In this document: in pieces, positions 24,562 to 33,647 of the stretch
Layout: each line of letters opens with the position of its first letter
How positions within the stretch are numbered: position 1 is the first letter of the stretch
From: Mesorhizobium norvegicum
GTDB lineage: Bacteria > Pseudomonadota > Alphaproteobacteria > Rhizobiales > Rhizobiaceae
Assembly: GCF_004919685.1 (NCBI RefSeq)
Contig: NZ_SMYZ01000022.1
Span: 74,878 to 118,555, forward strand
DNA: 43,678 bases
Direction: 5' to 3'
Notes under the pieces: model-generated
The model's input: only the letters and a program-made list of their open reading frames with translations
The model's database searches: none
What the model was told of the DNA's origin: nothing
Position numbers and translations under genes: made by a program

Positions 24562-26148
24562 CTAGCGGATCGCGTCCAGCATCTGCCGCTGGCGATGCAT
24601 CTCGAGGAAAACTCTGTAATCGCGGTCGAAACGCCCGGATGATTTCGGGTTCGACGCGCGTGTCCTGCCGCCTTGCTGCATGGCAAGACAGGCCGCATTG
24701 AGGTCGGGAAACAGCCCGGCCGCGGTTGCCGCGACCATACCGGTGCCAAGCAGCACCGCCTCGTCGGCCAGCGGCTCGATCACCGTGCAGCCGGTGGCGT
24801 CGGCATAGAGCTCCATCAACAGCGGGTTCTTGGTGTGGCCGCCGGTGACATGCAGCGTATCGATCAGGTAGCCGTTCTCGTTCAGCGCCTCCAGCACGTG
24901 GCGCACGCCGAGCGCGATGCCGACGGCGGTGCGCCAGTAGAGCTTGCACAGGCTGTCGAAGGAGGAGTCCAGCGTCAGCCCGCTGACGACGCCGACGGCG
25001 TGCGGATCGGCGAGCGGCGAACGGTTGCCATGGAAATCCGGCAACACATGCAGCCTTGCGGCAAGGTTCTCACCTTCGGAGGCGCGCAGTTCGGCGACAC
25101 GCCTGGCGATCTTTGCATGCATGGCGGCATCCGGCTCGCCGCCGGCGCCGTGCCAGCGGATGATGTGGTCGAGCAGGGCGCCGGTTGCCGACTGGCCGCC
25201 TTCCGACAGCCACAGCCTCGGCAGTGCCGCGCCGTAGTAAGGACCCCAGACACCGGCGAAAGGCTGCGGGTCGGGCGACATCGCCATCACGCAGCTCGAC
25301 GTGCCGGCGATCAGCGCCAGATGCCGGCCGATGTCCTGTTCGTCTCCGGCGAAACCGCCAAGCACGCCAAGCGCGCCGGCATAGGCATCGATGACACCGG
25401 CGCCGACCCGGCATTTTTCGCTCAGGCTAAGCTCTGCCGCCGCTTGCGCCGTCAATTGGCCGATATCGGCACCGACCGCGCTGGCCCGCTCCGGCAGATT
25501 GCCATGCTCGAAAAGATCGTCGAGGCCGACGAGCGCGAAGAAGTCACGCCGCCAGCCGGTTTCTTCATGCGCCAGATAGGTCCATTTGGCGGTCAACGTG
25601 CATTGCGAACGAGCCAGTGAGCCTGTCGCTTGCCAGGTCAGGAAATCGGTGAGATCAAATAAATAGCCGGCTTCATTCCATGTCTGGGGCAGGTTGCGCT
25701 TCAGCCACATCAGCTTCGGCGTCGCCATTTCCGGCGACATGACGCCGCCGATGTAATTCAGCACGGCGTGGCCACTTGCCGTGCATTCATCGGCCTCTTC
25801 TATGGCGCGGTGGTCGAGCCAGACGACGGTGTCCCAGCGCCTTTCGCCTGACACCGAGACGCTGAGCTGGCCGCCTTGCCGATCCCGCACCACCAGCGAA
25901 CAGGTGGCGTCGAAGGAGATGCCGACGACATCCTCGGCGGCAACGCCGGCCTTTTCGCGGGCAGTGCGCACGGCGGTGCAGACAGCCGACCAGATATCGC
26001 GCGAATCATGCTCGGCGTGATCGGGCCTCGGCCGGTTCATGGCAATCGGTCGCTCGGCGCGGCCGAGCAAGGTGCCCGTGGTGTCGAGAATGCCCGCGCG
26101 AGCGCTCCCGGTGCCGACATCGACCGCGCAAACGAACTGTTTCGTCAA
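24562..26148 (-). CDS. FGGY-family carbohydrate (pentulose) kinase
   Basis: A 528-residue cytosolic sugar kinase with the FGGY two-domain ATPase fold. CAVDVGTGSARAGILD is the phosphate-1 loop, GISFDATCSLVV and LDHRAIEEAD are sugar-domain segments, GVIDAYAGALG carries the catalytic Asp, and LHVTGGHTKNPLLMELYAD is the C-terminal FGGY region. It most resembles the D-ribulokinase (YpCarbK/FGGY) subgroup rather than xylulokinase. It starts with TTG whose last bases overlap the HAD gene's TGA stop (TTGA), so translation is coupled. It ends the polyol operon; its likely task is to phosphorylate the ketose made by the dehydrogenases. Confidence 0.88.
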   Translation of the reverse strand: MTKQFVCAVDVGTGSARAGILDTTGTLLGRAERPIAMNRPRPDHAEHDSRDIWSAVCTAVRTAREKAGVAAEDVVGISFDATCSLVVRDRQGGQLSVSVSGERRWDTVVWLDHRAIEEADECTASGHAVLNYIGGVMSPEMATPKLMWLKRNLPQTWNEAGYLFDLTDFLTWQATGSLARSQCTLTAKWTYLAHEETGWRRDFFALVGLDDLFEHGNLPERASAVGADIGQLTAQAAAELSLSEKCRVGAGVIDAYAGALGVLGGFAGDEQDIGRHLALIAGTSSCVMAMSPDPQPFAGVWGPYYGAALPRLWLSEGGQSATGALLDHIIRWHGAGGEPDAAMHAKIARRVAELRASEGENLAARLHVLPDFHGNRSPLADPHAVGVVSGLTLDSSFDSLCKLYWRTAVGIALGVRHVLEALNENGYLIDTLHVTGGHTKNPLLMELYADATGCTVIEPLADEAVLLGTGMVAATAAGLFPDLNAACLAMQQGGRTRASNPKSSGRFDRDYRVFLEMHRQRQMLDAIR

Positions 26149-26828
26149 GATGCTCTAACTCTCGCTCCCAGGCCTGCAATCAGATCGGGCAATTGCAGCA
26201 TGTCAGCGAATATAAAGTCCGGTTCACTCGACGCAAGCCGCGCTTTCAATGTCGGGTTGCCGGCATGCGAGCCGCCGGTGAAGGCAAACACGCGCATGCC
26301 CGCCGCCCGCGCGGCAGTGATGCCGGCCGGGCTGTCCTCGACGACGAGGCATTTGCGCGGATGGGCCCGCATGCTGGCGGCGGCGTGGAGGAACAGGTCG
26401 GGCGCCGGCTTGCCGTGCGGCACCATGGCGGCGCTGAACAGATGCGGCTCCATCAGCCCGAGCAATCCGGTGACGTCGAGCGCGTAACGGATGCGGTCGA
26501 GCGTGCCCGAGGACGCGACGCAGAACGGCAGCCCCAGCCTCGGCAGCATCTCCTTGACGCCGGCGATGGGCTTCAGTTCCTCGCGGAATTTGCGCATCAA
26601 TTCGACGCGCATCGTGGTCAGGTGCTGGTCGGTGATCTCAAGCCCGAACTCGCGGCCGAGGATCTCGCGCACGCTTTTCATGCTCTTGCCGAGGAAGTGC
26701 TCGTAGGCGGCATCCTCGCCAATGCTGCCGCCGGCAAGCTTGATCATGCCGAGAAGCTCCGAGACGGAGAGCGCCTCGCTGTCGACCAGCACGCCATCGC
26801 AGTCGAAGATGACCAGTTCAGGCGTCAT
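26145..26828 (-). CDS. HAD-superfamily phosphatase (first)
   Basis: A 227-residue HAD subfamily IA hydrolase. FDCDGVLVDSE gives the nucleophile and acid/base Asp pair, VASSG the second motif Ser, HGKPAPDLFL the Lys and VEDSPAG the metal-binding acids. The cap region after the first motif is helical, as in beta-phosphoglucomutase and sugar-phosphatase relatives. It lies 15 bases after the mannitol dehydrogenase gene and overlaps the kinase gene by 4 bases, inside the polyol operon. It could remove dead-end sugar or polyol phosphates. A related gene sits at the same place in some rhizobial smo loci. Confidence 0.88.
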   Translation of the reverse strand: MTPELVIFDCDGVLVDSEALSVSELLGMIKLAGGSIGEDAAYEHFLGKSMKSVREILGREFGLEITDQHLTTMRVELMRKFREELKPIAGVKEMLPRLGLPFCVASSGTLDRIRYALDVTGLLGLMEPHLFSAAMVPHGKPAPDLFLHAAASMRAHPRKCLVVEDSPAGITAARAAGMRVFAFTGGSHAGNPTLKARLASSEPDFIFADMLQLPDLIAGLGARVRAS

Positions 26829-26843
26829 GGCGGCGAATGGCTC

Positions 26844-28322
26844 TCAGAGCTTGCCGGCGAGGTAGCGCGTCAGCGTCGCGCGCGTGCCGTTTGCCCACAA
26901 CACGTTGAGCGCATGGGCGAAGGCCTCGACGAACGCCGTCGTGCGGCCGACATCGCCATAGATGTCCTCCATGGCAAGCCAGGCAGCGGGCGCATCCTTT
27001 GCCGCCTTTGCCGTTGCCTGCAGCCGGTCCCAGCTCGGGTCGTTGGGCTCGATGACGGCGCCGCTGTCCGTCGTGCCGTAGCAGTAGCGGCACCACAATG
27101 CCGATTCCAGCGCCAGGCCGGCGACGCTTTTCCCGGCCTTCAGGCGATCGGCGATGGTCGGGATGATGAATTTCGGCTGGCGATTGGAGCCGTCGAGGCA
27201 GAGCCGGCGCACCGTGTCGCCGATCTTCGGGTTGGAGAAGCGGCTCTCGATGAGCTGGTAATAGTCTTCCAGAACCGTGTCCGGCACCGGCGGCACGGTC
27301 GGAATGATTTCGTCCCGTTCGAGCTTGGCCAGAAAACCGCTCACCAGCGGCTCCTGCATCGCCTCATGCACGAAATGAATGTCCATCAGGCCGGCCGGAT
27401 AGGCAATCGTCGCGTGGCCGCCATTGAGGATGCGGATCTTCATCAATTCGTAGGGGGCAACGTCTTTGACGAACTGCACCCCGACCTTTTCCAGCGGCGG
27501 ACGGCCGTCGGTGAAATGGTCCTCCAGCACCCATTGCCGGAACGGCTCGCAGAACACCGGCCAGTTGTCCTCGAGGCCAAAATCCTTGGCGAGGATGCCG
27601 CGTTCGCGGTCGGTGGTGGCTGGCGTGATGCGATCGACCATGCCGTTCGGAAAGGCGACATGCTCGCTGACCCAGTTCGCCAGATCCTCGTCGATCAGAC
27701 GGGCCAGACCAATGACGCCGTCGGAGGTGACATGGCCATTGTGAGGAATGTTGTCGCAGGACATCACCGTGAACGGCACGGTGCCCTCGTCACGGCGGCG
27801 CACCAGCCCGGCAAGGATGATGCCGAACACCGTCTTCGGTGTGGCGCCCGGTTGGGCGTCGGCAACGATGTCGGGATGGGTCGGGTTGAACACGCCGGAG
27901 GCCGGGTCGATGAAATAACCGCCTTCGGTGATGGTCAGCGACACGATCTTGATGGCCGGGTCGGCAAGCCGTTCGATGATGCCGGCCGCATCGCCAGGCA
28001 TCAGGAAGTCGATCATGGCGCCGGTGACGCGGGCGCTCATATGGCCGCTATCCTGCTCGACCACCGTGGTCAGCCAGTCCTGCTCTTCCAGTTTGCCGCG
28101 ACCGATCTTTTCACCGTCGAACACGCCTGCGCCGATCAGTGCCCAGTCATGGCCGATGCCCGCATTGAACAAATCGTCGAGATAGACGGCCTGATGCGAG
28201 CGGTGAAAATTACCGACGCCGAAATGCACGATCCCGGCCTTGAGCGTCGCGCGGTCATACTTCGGACCGGCGACCTCAGTGGGCAGCCTGGAGAGGTTTG
28301 AAGACGAGAGTTTCACGATCAT
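26844..28322 (-). CDS. mtlK: Mannitol 2-dehydrogenase-family polyol dehydrogenase
   Basis: A 492-residue long-chain polyol dehydrogenase that oxidises mannitol (or D-arabinitol) to the ketose with NAD. HFGVGNFHRSHQAVYLD is the N-terminal dinucleotide fold, and KIRILNGGHATIAYPAGL carries the family's Lys-Asn-His catalytic set. Length equals the usual size. It belongs to the smo-type operon, downstream of smoS, but with 132 bases between that hold palindromic repeats. The mtlK name follows the rhizobial arrangement smoEFGK-smoS-mtlK and is an assignment by family and order; substrate preference is not readable. Confidence 0.92.
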   Translation of the reverse strand: MIVKLSSSNLSRLPTEVAGPKYDRATLKAGIVHFGVGNFHRSHQAVYLDDLFNAGIGHDWALIGAGVFDGEKIGRGKLEEQDWLTTVVEQDSGHMSARVTGAMIDFLMPGDAAGIIERLADPAIKIVSLTITEGGYFIDPASGVFNPTHPDIVADAQPGATPKTVFGIILAGLVRRRDEGTVPFTVMSCDNIPHNGHVTSDGVIGLARLIDEDLANWVSEHVAFPNGMVDRITPATTDRERGILAKDFGLEDNWPVFCEPFRQWVLEDHFTDGRPPLEKVGVQFVKDVAPYELMKIRILNGGHATIAYPAGLMDIHFVHEAMQEPLVSGFLAKLERDEIIPTVPPVPDTVLEDYYQLIESRFSNPKIGDTVRRLCLDGSNRQPKFIIPTIADRLKAGKSVAGLALESALWCRYCYGTTDSGAVIEPNDPSWDRLQATAKAAKDAPAAWLAMEDIYGDVGRTTAFVEAFAHALNVLWANGTRATLTRYLAGKL

Positions 28323-28361
28323 CTGTTTTACCCTTTGGCCGGGCTTCGGCCTTCGTTATGC

Positions 28362-28444
28362 CCTCTCCCCGTCTTCACGCGGAGAGGATAAGGGGCCTCA
28401 GATGTCGGCCTCCGCTCCCCGCGGAGGTACGAGGAGCAGAGGCC
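28362..28444. repeat. Pair of palindromic repeats between smoS and mtlK
   Basis: Two hairpins in tandem. CCTCTCCCCGT (28362-28372) pairs with ACGCGGAGAGG (28377-28387) with one mismatch. GGCCTCCGCTCC (28407-28418) pairs with GGAGCAGAGGCC (28433-28444) with one mismatch, and a nested CCTCCGC / GCGGAGG lies within. The make-up fits the GC-rich rhizobial palindromic elements seen between genes. It may dampen expression of the downstream operon part. Confidence 0.65.
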
Positions 28445-28454
28445 GTCCCCGCCC

Positions 28455-29225
28455 TCAACTCATCCACTGGCCGCCATCGACATTGTAGGTCTGGGCGACG
28501 ATGTATTCGGCGTCGCTGCTGGCGAGGAAAACCGCCATGCCGGTGAGGTCCTGCGCCGTGCCCATGCGGCCATAGGGCACCGCCTCGCCAACCAGTCTCT
28601 TCTTCTCGCCCTTCGGCCGGTTCTCATATTTGGCGAACAGCGAATCGACGTGATCCCAGTGCTCGCCGTCGACGACGCCAGGGGCGATCGCGTTGACGTT
28701 GATGCGGTGCTTGATCAGATCGAGCCCCGCCGACTGGGTCAGCGAGATGACGGCGGCCTTGGTGGCGCAATAGACGCCGACCAGCGCCTCGCCGCGCCGT
28801 CCGGCCTGGCTTGCCATGTTGATGATCCGCCCGCCCTTGCCGCGCGCGATCATCGAGCGGGCGGCAGCCTGCAGCATGAACAGCGTGCCGGCGACATTGA
28901 CGGAAAACAGTTTGTCGTAGCTTGCCTTGGTGATCTCGACGATCGGTGCCAGGTCGAACAGAGCGGCGTTGTTGATCAGGATATCGAGGCCACCGGTCTT
29001 CGTCTCGGCGGCTTTCACCGCCGCCTCGATCGAGGCGAGGTCGGTGACGTCGAGTTTGACCGCATAGGCCTTACCGCCGATCTCGGCGGCCGTCTTCTGC
29101 GCCGCCTCGAGATTGATGTCGGCGATGGCGACGGTGGCGCCTTCGCCGGCATAGGCTTCCGCGAAGGCTCTGCCGATACCACGGGCCGAACCCGTGATCA
29201 GCGCGGATTTGCCGGCCAGTCGCAT
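28455..29225 (-). CDS. smoS: Sorbitol dehydrogenase-type SDR
   Basis: A 256-residue SDR that fits the rhizobial SmoS group, which oxidises D-sorbitol to fructose and galactitol to tagatose with NAD. ITGSARGIG (~10-18) is the cofactor loop, INNAA (84-88) the NNAG variant, Ser139 with VYCATK (Tyr152, Lys156) the catalytic residues, and NVDGGQWMS the typical C-terminus. Start is ATG at 29225, 2 bases after the smoK stop, so the two are tightly linked. The order smoK-smoS-mtlK supports the name. Confidence 0.9.
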   Translation of the reverse strand: MRLAGKSALITGSARGIGRAFAEAYAGEGATVAIADINLEAAQKTAAEIGGKAYAVKLDVTDLASIEAAVKAAETKTGGLDILINNAALFDLAPIVEITKASYDKLFSVNVAGTLFMLQAAARSMIARGKGGRIINMASQAGRRGEALVGVYCATKAAVISLTQSAGLDLIKHRINVNAIAPGVVDGEHWDHVDSLFAKYENRPKGEKKRLVGEAVPYGRMGTAQDLTGMAVFLASSDAEYIVAQTYNVDGGQWMS

Positions 29226-29227
29226 GC

Positions 29228-30226
29228 TCACATTGCCTTTCCGTCGGCACCGAAGCGATGCAGCTTGGCCTTGTCGGGCGTCAGATAGATGGTGTCGCCG
29301 TGACGGACGGCGAGTTCGCCGTCGGCGCGCACCGTCAGCGGACCGACGCCATCGGCCTGGACATGCAGGAAGGTGTCGGAGCCGAGATGCTCGGCGACGC
29401 CGACGGTGGCATTCCATTCGCCCGTCGTGGTCGAGATCTCCAGATGCTCGGGGCGGATGCCGATGGTCTTGGCGCTGTATTTGGCAGCCGGCGCACCTTC
29501 GATCAGGTTCATCTTCGGCGAGCCGATGAAGCCGGCGACGAACAGGTTCTTCGGCGTCTTGTAGAGCTCCATCGGCGAGCCGACCTGCTCGATGTTGCCG
29601 GCGTTCAGCACGACGATCTTGTCGGCCATGGTCATGGCTTCGACCTGGTCGTGGGTGACATAGATCATGGTCGTCTTGAGCTGATGATGCAGCTCGCTGA
29701 TCTCCAGCCGCATGGTGCCGCGCAGTGCTGCATCGAGGTTGGACAGCGGTTCATCGAACAGGAAGGCGGTCGGCTGACGCACAATGGCACGGCCGATGGC
29801 AACGCGCTGGCGCTGGCCGCCGGAGAGCTGGCCGGGCCGGCGTTCGAGGTAGTTGGTCAGGTTGAGCACGCGCGCCGCGTCTCCCACCTTCCTGTCGATG
29901 GTCGCCTTGTCTTCGCCGGCCATCTTCAGCGGGAAGCCGATGTTCTTGGCCACCGTCATGTGCGGATAGAGCGCGTAGGACTGGAACACCATGGCCAGCT
30001 TGCGCTTGGCCGGTGCCTCGCCGGTAACGTCGCGGCCATCGATGTTGATGGTGCCGCCGCTGGTGTCCTCGAGGCCGGCGATAAGGCGCAACAGCGTTGA
30101 CTTGCCGCAACCGGACGGGCCGACGAAGACGACGAATTCGCCATTCTCGATCACCAGGTCGAGACCGGGGATGATTGACGTCGCTCCGAAGGATTTGGAG
30201 ACGTTCTTGAGCGTGATGTTTCCCAT
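29228..30226 (-). CDS. smoK: Polyol ABC importer ATPase
   Basis: A 332-residue MalK/UgpC-type ATPase. Walker A is GPSGCGKS (36-43), the Q-loop is [15 protein letters not shown] at 134-138 is the signature and [12 protein letters not shown] the Walker B/D-loop, followed by the THDQ switch. The C-terminal ~100 residues form the OB-fold (TOBE) regulatory domain with [10 protein letters not shown]. It couples ATP hydrolysis to the permease pair encoded just upstream; 50 bases separate it from smoG. Confidence 0.95.
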   Translation of the reverse strand: MGNITLKNVSKSFGATSIIPGLDLVIENGEFVVFVGPSGCGKSTLLRLIAGLEDTSGGTINIDGRDVTGEAPAKRKLAMVFQSYALYPHMTVAKNIGFPLKMAGEDKATIDRKVGDAARVLNLTNYLERRPGQLSGGQRQRVAIGRAIVRQPTAFLFDEPLSNLDAALRGTMRLEISELHHQLKTTMIYVTHDQVEAMTMADKIVVLNAGNIEQVGSPMELYKTPKNLFVAGFIGSPKMNLIEGAPAAKYSAKTIGIRPEHLEISTTTGEWNATVGVAEHLGSDTFLHVQADGVGPLTVRADGELAVRHGDTIYLTPDKAKLHRFGADGKAM

Positions 30227-30276
30227 GGTTTCCTCCCCGAGGGGTTATTTTCGCCGATTGCTTCGGGCAAATTCCG

Positions 30277-31101
30277 TTACTTCACCGCACCAAATGTCAG
30301 GCCGCGCACCAGCTGCTTCTGGCTGAACCAGCCCATGATCAGGATCGGCGCGATGGCCAGTGTCGAGGCGGCCGAAAGCTTGGCCCAGAACAGGCCTTGC
30401 GGGCTGGAAAACGAGCTGATGAAGGCGGTCAAGGGTGCGGCTTCCGTCGTCGTCAGCCGGATTGTCCAGAACGCCTCGTTCCAGGCCAGGATGATGTTGA
30501 GCAGCATCGTCGAGGCGATGCCCGGCACCGCCATCGGCGTCAGTACATAGACGATCTCGTTCCACAGCGAAGCGCCGTCCATGCGGGCCGCTTCCAGGAT
30601 CTCGCCCGGGATTTCGCGGAAGTAGGTGTAAAGCATCCACACCACGATCGGCAGGTTGATCAGCATCAGCATGATCATCAGGCCGATGCGGCTGTCGAGC
30701 AGACCTGTGTCGCGGAAGATCAGGTAGATGGGGAACAGCACGGCAACCGCGGGCATCATCTTGGTGGACAGCATCCACATCAATATGTCCTTGGTTCGCT
30801 TGGTCGGCGAGAAGGCCATCGACCATGCGGCCGGTATGGCGACCAGCAGGGCCAGGATGGTCGAGCCGACCGAGAGCAGCACCGAGTTGAAGAAGAACTT
30901 GAAGTAGCCGCTCTGCGCCTGAACCTCGGAATAGCTCTCAAACGTCCCCGACGGGATGATGCTGAAACCCTGGATGGCTTCCTGCTCCGACTTGAACGAG
31001 GTGATGATCGTATAGAGGATCGGGAAGAAGATCAGCAGGGCGACGATCCAGGCGGCAACGGTCGCGATTGTCTTGTGCTGGGTGGTGACTGCACGTGCCA
31101 T
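30277..31101 (-). CDS. smoG: Polyol ABC importer permease, MalG type
   Basis: A 274-residue inner-membrane permease of the carbohydrate-type (CUT1) family. The N-terminal span (AWIVALLIFFPILYTIITSF) and the EAA coupling loop (ILEAARMDGASLWNEIVYVL) are typical of MalG-like subunits. It lies 11 bases after smoF and precedes smoK on the same strand. Six membrane spans are expected. Confidence 0.94.
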   Translation of the reverse strand: MARAVTTQHKTIATVAAWIVALLIFFPILYTIITSFKSEQEAIQGFSIIPSGTFESYSEVQAQSGYFKFFFNSVLLSVGSTILALLVAIPAAWSMAFSPTKRTKDILMWMLSTKMMPAVAVLFPIYLIFRDTGLLDSRIGLMIMLMLINLPIVVWMLYTYFREIPGEILEAARMDGASLWNEIVYVLTPMAVPGIASTMLLNIILAWNEAFWTIRLTTTEAAPLTAFISSFSSPQGLFWAKLSAASTLAIAPILIMGWFSQKQLVRGLTFGAVK

Positions 31102-31112
31102 CGTATCCTCCC

Positions 31113-31994
31113 TTACTTGTCCAGGTTCTTGCCGACGGCGCGCATGGCGAAGAAGGCAACGATGTTGGCGAGAATGACGGCGATCACACCGCCGGCGGAT
31201 GCCTGGCCGATTTTGAACTCCAGCAAGGCCTTCTGGTAGACGAGGAAGGGCAGGTTGGTGGAGGCGTATCCCGGACCGCCATTGGTGGTGACGAGGATCT
31301 CGGCATAGACCGACAACAGGAAGATCGTCTGGATCAGGATGACGACGGTGATGGCGCGCGACATGTGCGGCAGCGTCAGATAGATAAAGCGGCTGACGAA
31401 GCCGGCGCCGTCCATCTCGGCGGCCTCCTTCTGCTCACCGTCGAGCGACTGCAGCGCGGTCAAGAGGATGAGCGTGGCGAAAGGCAGCCATTGCCAGGCG
31501 ACGATGATGATGATCGCCAGCATCGGATGCTGCCCGAACCAGTCGATCGGCTGGGCGCCGAAGAAGCGCGCTATGTCGGCAAACACCCCGTATTGCGGGT
31601 GCATGATCATGTTCTTCCAGACCAATGCGGCCACCGGCGGCATGACGAAGAACGGCGAAATGACGAGGATGCGGACTATGCCTTGGCCCCACATCGGCTG
31701 ATCGATCAGCAGGGCCAGCAGGATGCCGCCGATCACCGTGATCAAAAGCACGCTGACCACCAAAGTGAGCGTGTTGAGGATCGATTGCAGGAAGGCCGGG
31801 TTGGAATAGAACAGCGCGTAGTTCGAGAAGCCGACGAAGCCGTCTCGTATCGGATTGAGCGGATTGTACTGCTGGAAGGAGAACCAGATGGTGATGACTA
31901 GCGGCACAATCATCCAGACGAACAGCAGCACGACAGATGGTGCCATCATGAAGCGAGCAAGCGAACGGGTCTGCTGAGTAGCCATGACGGTCAC
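31113..31994 (-). CDS. smoF: Polyol ABC importer permease, MalF type
   Basis: A 293-residue CUT1-type permease. The N-terminus shows SVVLLFVWMIVPLVITIWFS, and the coupling loop is represented by KEAAEMDGAGFVSRFIYLTL. It pairs with SmoG to form the channel. It begins 115 bases after the smoE stop, beyond a strong hairpin, the usual way that binding protein is made in excess of the membrane parts. Confidence 0.94.
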   Translation of the reverse strand: MTVMATQQTRSLARFMMAPSVVLLFVWMIVPLVITIWFSFQQYNPLNPIRDGFVGFSNYALFYSNPAFLQSILNTLTLVVSVLLITVIGGILLALLIDQPMWGQGIVRILVISPFFVMPPVAALVWKNMIMHPQYGVFADIARFFGAQPIDWFGQHPMLAIIIIVAWQWLPFATLILLTALQSLDGEQKEAAEMDGAGFVSRFIYLTLPHMSRAITVVILIQTIFLLSVYAEILVTTNGGPGYASTNLPFLVYQKALLEFKIGQASAGGVIAVILANIVAFFAMRAVGKNLDK

Positions 31995-32034
31995 CCTTCA
32001 ATGGTCAGACTGAATTTTCAAAAGGCGTTAAAGG

Positions 32035-32065
32035 CGGCCGCCCGAACTGGGAACTCGGGCGGCCG
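32035..32065. terminator. Hairpin after smoE (partial terminator or mRNA stabiliser)
   Basis: A perfect 11-base inverted repeat, CGGCCGCCCGA / TCGGGCGGCCG, with a 9-base loop, between smoE and smoF. On the minus strand it is followed by CTTTAACGCC, not a full T-run, so read-through to smoF is expected. Confidence 0.65.
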
Positions 32066-32109
32066 TTGCCGGTCAAGGAGGCGACCGGCATTCGGCACCG
32101 GGAGGAGCC

Positions 32110-33420
32110 TTACTTGATGTATCCGCCTTCGGTCATTGCCGCGGTGGCAGCGTCCTGGGCCTGCTTCAGGGCATCATCGACGCTCGACTGGCCGGCAAGA
32201 GCCGCCGAGAAGAGCTGGCCGACGGTGGTGCCAAGGCCCTGAAATTCAGGGATGGCGACGAACTGGACACCGACATAGGGCACCGGCTTGACGGTCGGAT
32301 GCGTCGGATCGGCGGCATTGATGGAGTCGAGCGTCATCTTGGCGAACGGAGCCGCCTTCTGGTACTCGGCATTGGCATAGAGCGAGGTGCGCGTTCCCGG
32401 AGGAGCGCTGGCCCAGCCTAGCTTGGAAGCGACGAGCTCGGAGTAATGCTTGCTGGTTGCCCAGGCGACGAACTTCTCGGCCGCGTCGGTCTTCTGCGTA
32501 CCGGCCGGAATGGCCAGCGACCATGCCCACAGCCAGTTGCCGCGCTTGCCGAGACCGTTGTCAGGCGCCAGCGCATAGCCAACCTTGTCGGCAACCTTCG
32601 AGCTCTTCGGGTCGGAGACCATGGATGCGGCGACCGTGGCATCGATCCACATGCCGCACTTGCCCTGCTGGAACAGCGCCAGGTTTTCGTTGAAGCCGTT
32701 GGACGAGGCGCCCTCGGGGCCGTCGGCCTTCATCAGGTCGACATAGAACTGCAGCGTGCTCTTCCATTCGGGCTGGTCGAACTGCGGCTTCCAGTTCTCA
32801 TCGAACCAGCGGGCGCCGAAGGAGTTCGACATGGCGGTGAGGAAGGCCATGTTTTCACCCCAGCCGGCCTTGCCGCGCAGGCAGACACCGTTCACGCCAT
32901 TGGCGCGGTCGGTCATCTTGTCGGCGGCCTGCTTGATGAAGTCCCAGGTCGGCGCATCGGGCATCTTCAGCCCGGCCTTGTCCATCAGGTCCTTGCGGTA
33001 CATGACGAAGGAGCTCTCGCCGTAGAAGGGCGCGGCATACAGCTTGCCGTCGACCGAAAGGCCGCCGGCGATGGCCGGCAGGATGTCCTTGGCGTCGTAA
33101 TCGTCGCCGAGCTTGTCGAGCGGCAGCAGCCAGCTCTGCTTGGCCCAGATCGGAACTTCATAGGTGCCGATGGTCATCACGTCATACTGGCCGCCCTTGG
33201 TGGCGATGTCGGTGGTGACGCGCTCGCGCAGCACGTTCTCTTCGAGCGTGACCCAGTTGAGCGTGATGTCGGGGTTCGCCTTGGTGAAGTCTTCCGTCAG
33301 CGTCTGCATGCGGACCATATCGGCATTGTTGACGGTGGCGATGGTGATGGATTCGGCATGAGCGGCGAACGCAAGCGCGCTGGCCGACAACAAGCCCAGG
33401 GTGAGCGTGCGAAGTTTCAT
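32110..33420 (-). CDS. smoE: Polyol ABC importer substrate-binding protein
   Basis: A 436-residue periplasmic binding protein of the SBP_bac_1 family. A signal peptide is clear (MKLRTLTLGLLSASALAFAA, cleaved near AHA-ES). YDVMTIGTYEVPIWAKQSWL is a typical opening of polyol (sorbitol/mannitol) binding proteins in rhizobia, and YAAPFYGESSFVMYRKDL is the lobe-connecting region. The ATG at 33420 is preceded by GGGAGG at seven bases; the frame to 33477 is rejected. It is first in the operon that runs to 24562, so the main promoter should lie at 33421-33500. Confidence 0.93.
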   Translation of the reverse strand: MKLRTLTLGLLSASALAFAAHAESITIATVNNADMVRMQTLTEDFTKANPDITLNWVTLEENVLRERVTTDIATKGGQYDVMTIGTYEVPIWAKQSWLLPLDKLGDDYDAKDILPAIAGGLSVDGKLYAAPFYGESSFVMYRKDLMDKAGLKMPDAPTWDFIKQAADKMTDRANGVNGVCLRGKAGWGENMAFLTAMSNSFGARWFDENWKPQFDQPEWKSTLQFYVDLMKADGPEGASSNGFNENLALFQQGKCGMWIDATVAASMVSDPKSSKVADKVGYALAPDNGLGKRGNWLWAWSLAIPAGTQKTDAAEKFVAWATSKHYSELVASKLGWASAPPGTRTSLYANAEYQKAAPFAKMTLDSINAADPTHPTVKPVPYVGVQFVAIPEFQGLGTTVGQLFSAALAGQSSVDDALKQAQDAATAAMTEGGYIK

Positions 33421-33450
33421 CAAATTCCTCCCTTGAACCAAGATGAGCAT

Positions 33451-33496
33451 TTGCCTTGGCTTTGGGCAATTACTCACTTGGAGTTAATTATGTCAA
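33451..33496 (-). promoter_or_regulatory. Candidate smo operon promoter region
   Basis: On the minus strand TTGACA (33491-33496) is a perfect -35 hexamer, but no good -10 box follows at 16-18 bases. A dyad TTGCC-N9-GGCAA at 33451-33469 lies between it and the smoE start and is a possible site for the SorC-type regulator encoded at 34889-35875. The AT-rich stretch in this GC-rich DNA supports a promoter here. Confidence 0.4.
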
Positions 33497-33647
33497 GTCG
33501 GATTCGATGCTGCAGCGCAGCACTCGGCGAGGCCGGCGGACATTGGGTGGGTGGAAATTTCTAAGACAAGCCGCGCCCCGCGCCGGACATCAGACGACCG
33601 GACAGAAAGGCTGCGCTATGGAATGCGGCTGCCGGAGCGTTTGCCTG

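Noticed and set aside
26193..28301. A 702-codon plus-strand frame over the HAD and mtlK genes
   Set aside because: Antisense shadow of two clear genes; low-complexity Arg/His/Asp-rich product and no start signal.
28323..28454. CRISPR-like repeats between smoS and mtlK
   Set aside because: Only two different hairpins with no regular repeat-spacer pattern; they fit palindromic intergenic elements.
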